The position numbers and the translations under genes are program-made. The notes beneath the pieces were generated by a model. That model was given only the letters and a program-made list of their open reading frames with translations. It ran no database searches and was not told the origin of the DNA. This document shows positions 9,322 to 17,792 of a DNA stretch of 64,000 bases, piece after piece (the stretch's first letter is position 1; each line of letters starts with the position of its first letter). The DNA is from Cupriavidus necator A5-1 (GTDB lineage: Bacteria > Pseudomonadota > Gammaproteobacteria > Burkholderiales > Burkholderiaceae). The stretch lies in assembly GCF_000744095.1 (NCBI RefSeq), contig NZ_JQLI01000008.1, positions 4,030,001-4,094,000 of the forward strand, given 5' to 3'.

Positions 9322-12204
9322 ATGTCCGACGACAAACGCGCCAAGCCCGAGAAAAACAAATACCCCGTCAACCTGCTCGACACGCCCTTCCCGATGCGTG
9401 GCGACCTGCCCAAGCGCGAGCCGCAGTGGGTCAAGCAGTGGCAGGACAAGCAGATCTACAAGAAGATCCGCGCGGCGCGCAAGGGTGCGAAGAAGTTCGT
9501 GCTGCACGACGGCCCCCCGTATGCCAACGGCGATATCCATATCGGCCACGCCGTCAACAAGGTGCTCAAGGACATGATCATCAAGGCGCGCGGCCTGAAC
9601 GGGCTCGACGCCGTCTACGTGCCGGGCTGGGACTGCCACGGCATGCCGATCGAGATCCAGATCGAGAAGCAGTTCGGCAAGGGCCTGCCGGTGCAGGAGG
9701 TCCAGGCCAAGGCGCGCGCGTACGCGACCGAGCAGATCAAGCGCCAGATGGTGGACTTCGAGCGCCTGGGCGTGCTGGGTGACTGGGACCACCCCTACCT
9801 GACCATGAACTACAGCAACGAGGCGGACGAGTTGCGCGCGCTCGGCAAGATCATGGAGAAGGGCTATGTGTTCCGCGGCCTGAAGCCGGTGAACTGGTGC
9901 TTCGACTGCGGCTCGGCGCTGGCCGAAGCGGAGGTCGAGTACAAGGACAAGGTCGACCTGTCGGTCGACGTGGGCTTCCCGTTCGCTGAAGCCGACAAGC
10001 TGGCCCACGCCTTCAAGGTGCCGTTCGACCAGCTCGACGGCACGGCGGGCTGGATCGTGATCTGGACCACCACGCCGTGGACCATCCCGAGCAACCAGGC
10101 GTTGAACGTGAACCCCGAGGTGGAGTATGCGCTGGTGGACACGCCGCGCGGCTACCTGATCCTGGCGACCGAGCGCGTCGAAGAACAACTCAAGATCTAC
10201 GGCCTGGAAGGCAAGGTCGTGGCCACCACCACCGGCGCGGCGCTGTCGGAGATCCGCTTCCACCATCCGCTGGCCAAGATGGATGCCGGCTATGACCGCC
10301 TGTCGCCGGTCTACCTGGGCGACTACGTCACCACCGACACCGGTTCGGGCATCGTGCACTCGGCGCCCGCCTACGGCGTGGAAGACTTCCAGTCGTGCAA
10401 GGCGCACGGCATGCCCGACTCGGACATCATCAGCCCGGTGATGGGCAACGGCATCTACGCCGGCACGCTGCCGCTGTTTGGCGGGCTGTCGATCTGGGAT
10501 GCCAACCCCAAGATCGTCGAAGTGCTGCAGGCCTCGGGCAACCTGTTCAACTCGCACAAGTACACCCACAGCTACATGCACTGCTGGCGCCACAAGACGC
10601 CGATCATCTACCGCGCCACCTCGCAGTGGTTCGCGGGCATGGACGTGGATCCGGCCGACAATGGCCCCTCGCTGCGCGAGACCGCGCTTGCCGGCATCGA
10701 CGCGACCGAGTTCTACCCGGCCTGGGGCAAGCAGCGCCTGCACAACATGATCGCCAACCGCCCGGACTGGACGCTGTCGCGCCAGCGCCAGTGGGGCGTG
10801 CCGATGGCCTTCTTCGTGCATAAGGAAACCGGCGCGCTGCACCCGCGCACGCCCGAGCTGCTTGAGGAAGTGGCCAAGCGCGTCGAGCAGCACGGCATCG
10901 AGGCCTGGCAGGCGCTGGACCCGGCCGAGCTGCTGGGCGACGAAGCCAGCCAGTACGAGAAGAACCGCGACACGCTGGACGTGTGGTTCGACTCCGGCAC
11001 CACGCACTGGACCGTGATCCGCGGCTCGCACAGCGACGACCTGTACGAACCCGCCGCCGATGCAGCCGATGGCCGCCTGGCCGACCTGTACCTGGAAGGC
11101 TCGGACCAGCACCGCGGCTGGTTCCACTCGTCGCTGCTGACGGCGTCGATGCTGTACGGCAAGCCGCCCTACAAGGCGCTGCTGACGCACGGCTTCACCG
11201 TCGACGGCGAGGGCCGCAAGATGTCCAAGTCGGTCGGCAACACCGTGGCGCCGCAGGACATCACCAACAAGATGGGCGCCGAGATCATCCGCCTGTGGGT
11301 GGCCTCGACCGACTACTCGGGCGAGCTGTCGATCTCGGACGAGATCCTCAAGCGCGTGGTGGAAAGCTACCGCCGCATCCGCAATACGCTGCGCTTCCTG
11401 CTGTCGAACCTGTCCGACTACGACCACGCGAAGCACGCGCTGCCGGCCTCCGAATGGCTGGAGATCGACCGCTACGCCGTGGCGCTGACCGATCGACTGC
11501 AGAAGGAAGTGCTGTCGCACTATGAGGCCTATGAATTCCACCCGGTGGTGGCCAAGCTGCAGACCTTCTGCTCGGAAGACCTGGGTGGCTTCTACCTAGA
11601 CGTGCTGAAGGACCGCCTATACACCACCGCGCTGGATTCGAAGGCCCGCCGCGCGGCGCAGAACGCGCTGTACCACATCACCCAGGCGATGCTGCACTGG
11701 ATGGCGCCGTTCCTGTCGTTCACCGCCGAGGAAGCGTGGCAGGTGTTCGCCCACGGCACCGAGCACGCCGATACCATCTTCACCAGCACCTACTACACGG
11801 TACCCGAAGTGGACGACGGCGCCGACGACCTGCTGCAGAAGTGGCACACGTTGCGCGAAGTGCGCGCGGAAGTCACCAAGCAGCTCGAAGCCGTGCGCGT
11901 GGAAGGCGAGATCGGCTCGTCGCTGCAGGCCGAGCTGACCATCCAGGCCGGCGGCCCGGTGCTGGAAGCGCTGCAGAGCCTGGGCGACGACCTGCGCTTC
12001 GTGCTGCTGACTTCGTCGGCCAAGGTCACGCACGCGCCTGAGGCCGGCGACCTGCTGGTGACGGTGACCCCGTCGGCGCACGCCAAGTGCGAGCGCTGCT
12101 GGCACTACCGCGCCGATGTCGGCCACAACCCGGACCACCCCACCCTTTGCGGGCGCTGCGACAGCAACCTGTTCGGCGCCGGTGAACACAGGAGCCATGC
12201 CTGA
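9322..12204 (+). CDS. ileS: Isoleucyl-tRNA synthetase
   Basis: IleS charges tRNA-Ile with isoleucine. The 960-residue class I enzyme has the HIGH motif at residues 73-76, KMSKS at 633-637, the editing (CP1) insertion between them, and a C-terminal zinc-binding domain (CERCWHY followed by CGRCDSNLFG). The length matches bacterial IleS. The stop codon overlaps the lspA start (TGATG), so the two are translationally coupled. Confidence 0.98.
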   Translation: MSDDKRAKPEKNKYPVNLLDTPFPMRGDLPKREPQWVKQWQDKQIYKKIRAARKGAKKFVLHDGPPYANGDIHIGHAVNKVLKDMIIKARGLNGLDAVYVPGWDCHGMPIEIQIEKQFGKGLPVQEVQAKARAYATEQIKRQMVDFERLGVLGDWDHPYLTMNYSNEADELRALGKIMEKGYVFRGLKPVNWCFDCGSALAEAEVEYKDKVDLSVDVGFPFAEADKLAHAFKVPFDQLDGTAGWIVIWTTTPWTIPSNQALNVNPEVEYALVDTPRGYLILATERVEEQLKIYGLEGKVVATTTGAALSEIRFHHPLAKMDAGYDRLSPVYLGDYVTTDTGSGIVHSAPAYGVEDFQSCKAHGMPDSDIISPVMGNGIYAGTLPLFGGLSIWDANPKIVEVLQASGNLFNSHKYTHSYMHCWRHKTPIIYRATSQWFAGMDVDPADNGPSLRETALAGIDATEFYPAWGKQRLHNMIANRPDWTLSRQRQWGVPMAFFVHKETGALHPRTPELLEEVAKRVEQHGIEAWQALDPAELLGDEASQYEKNRDTLDVWFDSGTTHWTVIRGSHSDDLYEPAADAADGRLADLYLEGSDQHRGWFHSSLLTASMLYGKPPYKALLTHGFTVDGEGRKMSKSVGNTVAPQDITNKMGAEIIRLWVASTDYSGELSISDEILKRVVESYRRIRNTLRFLLSNLSDYDHAKHALPASEWLEIDRYAVALTDRLQKEVLSHYEAYEFHPVVAKLQTFCSEDLGGFYLDVLKDRLYTTALDSKARRAAQNALYHITQAMLHWMAPFLSFTAEEAWQVFAHGTEHADTIFTSTYYTVPEVDDGADDLLQKWHTLREVRAEVTKQLEAVRVEGEIGSSLQAELTIQAGGPVLEALQSLGDDLRFVLLTSSAKVTHAPEAGDLLVTVTPSAHAKCERCWHYRADVGHNPDHPTLCGRCDSNLFGAGEHRSHA

Positions 12205-12743
12205 TGGCATCGACCACGTCCCGCTCATCCCGTTCGTCGCGCCCGGCGCGCCGCAGCAACAACGCCGCCAGCAGCACCACCCCGCTGCTGTGGCTGGCCT
12301 TCGCGCTGCTGGTGGTGGTGCTCGACCAATTCTTCAAGATCGTCATCGTGCGCACCTTCACCTATGGTGAATCGCGTCCGGTAACGAGCTTCTTCAACCT
12401 GGTACTGGTCTACAACAAGGGCGCGGCGTTCAGCTTCCTGGCCGACGCCGGCGGCTGGCAGCGCTGGTTCTTCACCGGGCTGGGCATCGTGGTGGGCGCG
12501 TTTATCGTGTGGCTGCTGTACCGCCATACCGGGCAGCGCATGTTCTGCTTCGCGGTGTCGCTGATCCTGGGCGGCGCGGTCGGCAATGTGATCGACCGCG
12601 TGATCTACGGCCATGTAGTCGACTTCCTGGACTTCTACGTGCGCAACTACCACTGGCCGGCCTTCAACGTGGCCGACTGCGCGATCACGGTCGGCGCAGT
12701 GCTGCTGATCGTGGATGAGTTGCGGCGGGTGCGGCGGCACTGA
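12204..12743 (+). CDS. lspA: Prolipoprotein signal peptidase
   Basis: LspA is the inner-membrane aspartyl protease that removes signal peptides from diacylglyceryl prolipoproteins. The 179-residue product has four hydrophobic helices. The two catalytic aspartates are visible in GNVIDRVIYGHVVDF and in FNVADCAIT. The first 25 residues are a serine/arginine-rich cytosolic extension. The ATG overlaps the ileS stop by one base. Confidence 0.96.
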   Translation: MASTTSRSSRSSRPARRSNNAASSTTPLLWLAFALLVVVLDQFFKIVIVRTFTYGESRPVTSFFNLVLVYNKGAAFSFLADAGGWQRWFFTGLGIVVGAFIVWLLYRHTGQRMFCFAVSLILGGAVGNVIDRVIYGHVVDFLDFYVRNYHWPAFNVADCAITVGAVLLIVDELRRVRRH

Positions 12744-12768
12744 GTACCATCTGACCTTCACAGGTGAC

Positions 12769-12794
12769 GTCGGGGCCGCGAACGCGGCCCCGAC
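12769..12794 (+). terminator. Stable GC hairpin after lspA
   Basis: A perfect 12-bp inverted repeat (GTCGGGGCCGCG and its complement around AA) lies 26 bp after the lspA stop. It has no T-tract on either strand, so it may act as an RNA-stabilising or Rho-linked 3' end and not as a classical intrinsic terminator. Confidence 0.5.
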
Positions 12795-12813
12795 GCCATC
12801 CGCGCCCAGCCGG

Positions 12814-12819
12814 TATCAT
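12814..12819 (+). promoter_or_regulatory. -10 box of coaBC
   Basis: TATCAT sits inside CCGGTATCATGC, a 12-mer that also occurs upstream of dut at 15103-15114. CCGACG stands 18 bp upstream as a weak -35. The expected start of transcription is about 25 nt before the coaBC ATG. Confidence 0.45.
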
Positions 12820-12849
12820 GCCGATTCACCCCTTTTGACGAGCCTTTCC

Positions 12850-14052
12850 ATGGATTTGCGCGGCAAGCACATCGTTCTCGGCCTGACCGGCGGCATCGCC
12901 TGCTACAAGTCGGCCGAACTGGTCCGCCTGCTGACCAAGGCCGGCGCCACCGTGCAGGTGGCGATGACCGAGGCGGCGACGCATTTCATCACGCCGGTCA
13001 CGATGCAGGCGCTGTCGGGCCGCCCAGTGTTCCTGTCGCAGTGGGACGCCCGCATCGACAACAACATGGCCCACATCGACCTCTCGCGCGAGGCCGACGC
13101 CATCGTCATCGCCCCGGCCTCGACCGATTTCATGGCGCGCCTGGCCAACGGCCTGTGCGACGACCTGCTGAGCACGCTGTGCATTGCGCGCGACTGCCCG
13201 CTGCTGGTGGCGCCGGCAATGAACCGCCAGATGTGGGCCGCGCCCGCCACCCAGCGCAATGCCGCGCAGCTGCGCACCGACGGCGTGGCCATCCTCGGCC
13301 CCGGCAGCGGGGACCAGGCCTGCGGCGAGGTCGGCGACGGCCGCATGCTGGAGCCGGAGGAACTGCTCGACGACATCATCGCCTTCTTCCAGCCCAAGCC
13401 GCTGCAGGGCAAGCGCGTGCTGATCACCGCCGGCCCGACATTCGAGGCGATCGACCCGGTGCGCGGCATCACCAACCTGTCCTCGGGCAAGATGGGCTTC
13501 TCGATCGCGCGCGCGGCGCGCGAGGCCGGCGCCGAGGTGCTGCTGGTGGCGGGCCCCACCGGCCTGCCGACGCCGCGCGGCGTGGTGCGCACCGACGTGC
13601 GCAGCGCGCAGCAGATGCATGACACGGTGCTGGCGCAACTGCACGGCGTGGATGTCTTTGTCGCCGTGGCCGCGGTGGCCGACTGGCGCCCGGCCGAGGT
13701 CTCGCAGCAGAAGCTGAAGAAGGCCAACGACACCGACACGCCCACGCTGCAGTTTGTGCAGAACCCCGACATCCTCGCCACCGTCGCCGCGCGCGCCGAT
13801 GCGCCCTACTGCGTCGGTTTCGCCGCCGAGAGCGAGAACCTGGAGCAGTACGGCGAGCAGAAGCGCCAGCGCAAGGGCGTGCCGCTGCTGGTCGGCAATA
13901 TCGGCCACCACACCTTCGGCCTCGACGACAACGAGATCGTGCTGTTCGACGCCGCCGGCATGACGCGCCTGCCGCGCGCCGACAAGCTGTCGCTGGCGCG
14001 CCAGCTGGTCGCGGCCATCGGCCAGCGCCTGCCCGGGCGCGCGCGCCCCTGA
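12850..14052 (+). CDS. coaBC: Phosphopantothenoylcysteine decarboxylase / phosphopantothenate-cysteine ligase
   Basis: CoaBC joins cysteine to 4'-phosphopantothenate and decarboxylates the product on the way to coenzyme A. The N-terminal FMN-dependent CoaC domain has H75 (AHIDLSR), PASTDFMARLANG and C158 (ACGEVGDGRM). The C-terminal CoaB domain begins at ITAGPTFEAIDPVRGITN. The frame is open upstream, but the ATG at 12850 gives the conserved N-terminus MDLRGKHIVLGLTGGIA and a 400-residue product. panB, an earlier step of the same pathway, is at 49.4 kb. Confidence 0.97.
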   Translation: MDLRGKHIVLGLTGGIACYKSAELVRLLTKAGATVQVAMTEAATHFITPVTMQALSGRPVFLSQWDARIDNNMAHIDLSREADAIVIAPASTDFMARLANGLCDDLLSTLCIARDCPLLVAPAMNRQMWAAPATQRNAAQLRTDGVAILGPGSGDQACGEVGDGRMLEPEELLDDIIAFFQPKPLQGKRVLITAGPTFEAIDPVRGITNLSSGKMGFSIARAAREAGAEVLLVAGPTGLPTPRGVVRTDVRSAQQMHDTVLAQLHGVDVFVAVAAVADWRPAEVSQQKLKKANDTDTPTLQFVQNPDILATVAARADAPYCVGFAAESENLEQYGEQKRQRKGVPLLVGNIGHHTFGLDDNEIVLFDAAGMTRLPRADKLSLARQLVAAIGQRLPGRARP

Positions 14053-14066
14053 TCGCGGAGACTGTC

Positions 14067-15092
14067 ATGTCCGGGAGCAAACCACGCCTGCGCCTGTCGG
14101 TGCTCGACCAGAGCCCGGTGATCGCAGGACACACCGCACGCGATGCGCTGGCGGCCACCGTCGAACTCGCGCAGATGGCCGACGCGCTCGGCTACACCCG
14201 CTACTGGTGCGCCGAGCACCACGGCCTGCACGGCGTCTGCAACCCGGCGCCGGAAGTGATGCTGGCCCGCCTGGGCAGCGTCACGCAGCGCATCCGGCTG
14301 GGCTCGGGCGGCGTGATGCTGCCCTACTACAGCCCGTTCAAGGTGGCCGAGCAGTTCCGCATCCTCGAAGGCCTCTTCCCCAACCGGATCGACCTCGGCG
14401 TGGGCCGCGCGCCCGGCGGCGACATGCGCACCGCGCAGGCCGTGGCGATGGGCCAGTACGACCGCGGCGCGCAGTTCGAGGAACAGGTGCGCGACCTGTC
14501 CATGCTGCTGCGTGGCGAAGTGCCGCCCGGCCACCTGGCCGAGGGCGTGCTGCTGCAGCCGGCGATCGACACGCAGCCGGAGCTGTGGGTGTTGGGCTCG
14601 AGCGACTACGGCGGTGCGCTGGCGGCCCGACTGGGCCTGCGCTTTGCCTTCGCCCACTTCATCAACGCGCATACCGGACACCTGGTGGCGCAGCAATACC
14701 GCAACGATTTCACGCCTGGCTACGATGCGCAGCCGTACAGCGCCGCAGCCATCTTCGTGATCTGCGCCGACACCGACGCGGAGGCCGCCGCACTGGAACG
14801 CGCGGTGGACCTGCGCCGGCTGCAGATGGCCTATGGCGTCAACGCACCGATCCCGTCGCTGACACAGGCCGCCGAGTTCTCGCCTACCGAGCGCGACCGC
14901 CTCGTGATCGAACGCGAACGCCCGCGCACCCTCTGCGGCACGCCCGAGCGCGTGGCCGCGCGCATGGAAGCGCTGCGCGAGCAGTTTGCGGCCGACGAGC
15001 TGATCGTGCTGAGCGTTACCGCCAGCTATGCGGCGCGGCTGCGTACCTACGAGCTGCTGGCGCAAGCGTTTGCGCTGGACGGCGCGGCCTGA
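14067..15092 (+). CDS. LLM-class flavin-dependent oxidoreductase (luciferase-like)
   Basis: The 341-residue product belongs to the bacterial luciferase-like monooxygenase fold, subgroup MsnO8/YhbW. It has the early LDQSPV motif, WCAEHHGLHG, IRLGSGGVMLPYY and the later DLGVGRAPGG. Such enzymes use reduced flavin; the substrate here cannot be inferred. The ATG follows a GGAG box and lies 14 bp after coaBC, so it is probably in the same transcript. The downstream gene dut has its own promoter-like box just after the stop codon. Confidence 0.88.
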   Translation: MSGSKPRLRLSVLDQSPVIAGHTARDALAATVELAQMADALGYTRYWCAEHHGLHGVCNPAPEVMLARLGSVTQRIRLGSGGVMLPYYSPFKVAEQFRILEGLFPNRIDLGVGRAPGGDMRTAQAVAMGQYDRGAQFEEQVRDLSMLLRGEVPPGHLAEGVLLQPAIDTQPELWVLGSSDYGGALAARLGLRFAFAHFINAHTGHLVAQQYRNDFTPGYDAQPYSAAAIFVICADTDAEAAALERAVDLRRLQMAYGVNAPIPSLTQAAEFSPTERDRLVIERERPRTLCGTPERVAARMEALREQFAADELIVLSVTASYAARLRTYELLAQAFALDGAA

Positions 15093-15106
15093 GCCGGCGC
15101 GTCCGG

Positions 15107-15112
15107 TATCAT
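15107..15112 (+). promoter_or_regulatory. -10 box of dut
   Basis: TATCAT within CCGGTATCATGC lies 35 bp before the dut ATG. The same 12-mer precedes coaBC. No convincing -35 is seen. Confidence 0.45.
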
Positions 15113-15147
15113 GCGCCGCTGCTGAACCGAATTCCCACAGGATTGCC

Positions 15148-15648
15148 ATGACCCAGACACTTAACCCGACCGTCGAAATCAAGGTGCTCGACGCGCGCCT
15201 GAACGAATGGGGCCTGCCCGCCTACCAGAGCGAGATGGCCGCCGCCATCGACCTGCATGCCTGCGTCGACGCGCCCGTGTCGATCGCCCCGGGCACCGCC
15301 GCGCAGCTGGTGCCGGCCGGCATCGCCGTGCATATGGGCAACCCGTACATGGCCGCGACCATCGTGCCGCGCTCGGGGCTGGGCCACAAGAAAGGCCTGG
15401 TGCTGGGCAACTCGATCGGTGTGATCGATGCCGACTACCAGGGCCAGATCATGGTCAGCGTGTGGAACCGCAACGCGACCGGCACCGAACCGATCGTGAT
15501 CCAGCCAGGCGAGCGCATCGCACAGATGATGTTCGTGCCGGTGCTGCGGCCGGTGTTCTCGACGGTGGAAGAATTCAGCGAGGACAGCGCGCGCGGCGCG
15601 GGCGGTTTTGGTTCGACCGGCGTGCATCACGCCAAGGCCAGCGCCTGA
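15148..15648 (+). CDS. dut: Deoxyuridine 5'-triphosphate nucleotidohydrolase
   Basis: Dut hydrolyses dUTP to dUMP and pyrophosphate, which keeps uracil out of DNA and feeds dTMP synthesis. The 166-residue homotrimer-type dUTPase shows the five family motifs, including AIDLHA, PRSGLGHKKG, GVIDADYQG, PGERIAQMMF and the C-terminal GAGGFGSTG flap. The frame is open upstream, but the ATG at 15148 has an AGGA box and gives the normal length. Confidence 0.97.
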   Translation: MTQTLNPTVEIKVLDARLNEWGLPAYQSEMAAAIDLHACVDAPVSIAPGTAAQLVPAGIAVHMGNPYMAATIVPRSGLGHKKGLVLGNSIGVIDADYQGQIMVSVWNRNATGTEPIVIQPGERIAQMMFVPVLRPVFSTVEEFSEDSARGAGGFGSTGVHHAKASA

Positions 15649-15655
15649 GCTATTT

Positions 15656-15687
15656 GCTCCCCTCTCCCGCAAGCGGGAGAGGGGAGC
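15656..15687. repeat. REP-like CCCTCTCCC inverted repeat, solitary copy
   Basis: A perfect 15-bp inverted repeat (GCTCCCCTCTCCCGC and its complement, AA between) starts 7 bp after the dut stop, between dut and the convergent glyoxalase-like gene. It matches the repeats at 53.5-53.8 kb. It could also work as a transcription end for dut, but no T-tract follows. Confidence 0.8.
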
Positions 15688-15722
15688 ACACACTTGGTGA
15701 TCAAGAACCGGTAGTGCCCGTA

Positions 15723-16571
15723 TCACCCCTGCTGCTCGAACAGCAGCGGCACGCCGCTGGCCGCCTCGGCCGGCACCAGCGTCTCGCGCGGGCCCAGGTC
15801 ATGGGTCGGCACGCCCTCCGCGCGCCAGCCGGCGCGCGCCGCGGCCAGGTCATTGGTGCGCAGGCGGATCGCCGCATAGCCCGGCCGGTCGCGCCGTACA
15901 TAGGCGGTCCCGGTGGCCGACGCCAGCGCCTGCGGCGTGCTGACCACCAGCGTGGCGTCGTCCAGCGCCAGGCTGCAGACATGCTCGCTCAGCTGCGTCA
16001 GCTCGCCACCGGTCAGTTCCGCATACGCCCGCGCCGCGGCATCGACCAGCGCGGGCGCCACCACCAGGAACATGGTCGCGATGCTTTGCGCGCCATTGGC
16101 GTGTGACATCCACTCGGGCCGCCACAGCAGCTCCGGCGTGCGATGCTCGCAAACGAAGTAGCGCGCGCCCGGCGCATCGTCCAGCGCGGTCACGCGGAAG
16201 GTGGCGGGATGCTCGCTGCCATCGTCCAGCCGCACCGGGCGCGAGAACTCGATCGGATCCGAGGTATGCCAGCCGGACGCGCGCAGCCGTGCCGCCGTGG
16301 CAAAGGCGTCCGCGCTCTTGCAGGACATCGCCGCGCAACCGCCGCCGCGCGTCTGCGCATCCCAGTAGTACTGGCGGCTGGGAGTGGGCTCGGTGACGTG
16401 CAGCAGCTCGATGTAGTCGCGCCGCAGCATGATGCAGTGGTTCTGCGATCCGAGCGTGTGATAGCCGCGCGGCGTCAGCGTAAAGCCGAGCCGGCGCCAG
16501 GCTTGCGCTGCGGCGTCGAGGTCTGGGCACACCACTACGGCGTGGTCGAACATTTCCGGTTCCGTTGCCAT
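15723..16571 (-). CDS. Glyoxalase-like (VOC, Glyoxalase_3 type) protein
   Basis: The 282-residue product has the vicinal-oxygen-chelate layout, with an N-terminal half starting FDHAVVVCPDLDAAAQAWRR and a second, diverged half. A metal-ligand-type histidine is in the first strand (FDHAVV). The substrate is unknown. The open frame runs on upstream, but the ATG at 16571 has AAGGAAG at a good distance and starts the domain. It lies 49 bp downstream of a Bug-type binding-protein gene on the same strand. Confidence 0.82.
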   Translation of the reverse strand: MATEPEMFDHAVVVCPDLDAAAQAWRRLGFTLTPRGYHTLGSQNHCIMLRRDYIELLHVTEPTPSRQYYWDAQTRGGGCAAMSCKSADAFATAARLRASGWHTSDPIEFSRPVRLDDGSEHPATFRVTALDDAPGARYFVCEHRTPELLWRPEWMSHANGAQSIATMFLVVAPALVDAAARAYAELTGGELTQLSEHVCSLALDDATLVVSTPQALASATGTAYVRRDRPGYAAIRLRTNDLAAARAGWRAEGVPTHDLGPRETLVPAEAASGVPLLFEQQG

Positions 16572-16620
16572 CGACTTCCTTTTAGTCTCTAGCGGCGGCG
16601 CGCCTGCGCGCGGGTCGCCG

Positions 16621-17628
16621 TCATTCGAACTGGATATTGGCCTTGCGCGCCACCGCCTGCCATTTGTCGTGCTCGTTGCGCACCAGGTTGCCGAGCTGGG
16701 CCGGGCTGCCGCCCACGATCTCGAAGCCTTGCGCGGCCAGCGCATCGACCACGCGCGGCTGGCGCAGCGATTCCACCAGCGCGTCATGGATGCGCGCGAC
16801 CGTCTCCGCCGGCAGGCCCGCCGGGCCGAACACGCCGATCCAGGAGTATGCCTCGAAACCCTTGATGCCCTGCTCGGCCACCGTCGGCACCTGGGGCAGC
16901 TGGCGCAAACGGCTGGTGCCGGTCACGCCCAGCACCTTAATGGTGCGCGCCGCCACATGCGCCTGCACGGCAGCATAGCTGCTGAAGAAGATATCGACCT
17001 CGTTGGACAACACCGCCTGCACCGCCGGGCCGCCGCCCTTGTACGGCACATGCAGCATATGCACCCCGGCTTCGGTCGCCAGCGCCTCGGCCGCGAGCTG
17101 GTTCAGGCTGCCGATGCCCGACGAGGCATAGCGCACGCCATCGGGCTTGGCCTTGGCCAGCGCCACCAGATCGCGCACATTGGCTGCGGGCAGCGACGGA
17201 TGGGCGGCGATCACCAGCGGAAAGCGCACCAGCTGCGAGATCGGCGCGAAATCGCGGAAGGTGTCGTAAGGCAGCTGCTTGTAGGCGAAGGGATTGATCG
17301 CGTGCGTGTCGAAGGCCATCAGCAGGGTACTGCCGTCCGGCTTCGCACGCGCCACGGTGCTCGACGCGATCAGCCCGCCGGCGCCCGGCTTGTTGTCGAC
17401 CACCACGGTCTGGCCCAGCGCCGCTTTCAGGCCCGGCTGCAGCTGCCGAGCGACGATGTCGACACTCCCGCCTGGCGGGAACGGCAGCACCATCGCGATC
17501 GGGCGGTTACCCGCCGGCGCCTCGGCCGCGCGGGCGGCGGCGGCATGCATCATCGGGACGGGCATGGCGCCCAGCGGGAGGATCTTGAGCAGCAGGCGGC
17601 GGCGCCGCGTGCGTTCGGCAGAGGACAT
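16621..17628 (-). CDS. Bug/TctC-family periplasmic solute-binding protein
   Basis: The 335-residue product is an extracytoplasmic receptor of the tripartite tricarboxylate transporter (TctC/Bug) family. An arginine-rich N-terminus and hydrophobic stretch ending near AAAARAAEA form a signal peptide. The mature part shows PFPPGGSVDIVARQL and VVDNKPGAGGLIASS, both typical of Bug proteins. The start at 17628 was chosen because it puts the signal peptide at the N-terminus. No TctA/TctB membrane genes are nearby, which is common for the large Bug families of Burkholderiales. The ligand is unknown. Confidence 0.88.
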   Translation of the reverse strand: MSSAERTRRRRLLLKILPLGAMPVPMMHAAAARAAEAPAGNRPIAMVLPFPPGGSVDIVARQLQPGLKAALGQTVVVDNKPGAGGLIASSTVARAKPDGSTLLMAFDTHAINPFAYKQLPYDTFRDFAPISQLVRFPLVIAAHPSLPAANVRDLVALAKAKPDGVRYASSGIGSLNQLAAEALATEAGVHMLHVPYKGGGPAVQAVLSNEVDIFFSSYAAVQAHVAARTIKVLGVTGTSRLRQLPQVPTVAEQGIKGFEAYSWIGVFGPAGLPAETVARIHDALVESLRQPRVVDALAAQGFEIVGGSPAQLGNLVRNEHDKWQAVARKANIQFE

Positions 17629-17690
17629 CAGGTATTTCAGGCGTGGGCAGCCGCAAACCCGGGCCCCGACGGACACGGCCGGCGGCCGCC

Positions 17691-17725
17691 GGGACAAAAA
17701 GAAAAGGGCGGCATGACTGCCGCCC
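17691..17725 (-). terminator. Intrinsic terminator of clpSA
   Basis: On the minus strand an 8-bp stem (GGGCGGCA and TGCCGCCC, 4-nt loop) is followed by TTTTCTTTTTG. It lies 68 bp after the clpA stop and before the Bug-type gene, separating the two transcripts. Confidence 0.8.
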
Positions 17726-17792
17726 CCGTATTTTGCCCGATGATCGGCCACGTTGCAGGCAACGCGGCCGATAGCCGGCCAGGCTTCCGCGG

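Noticed and set aside
9187..11541. 784-codon leftward frame antisense to ileS
   Set aside because: Shadow frame; ileS motifs are complete on the plus strand.
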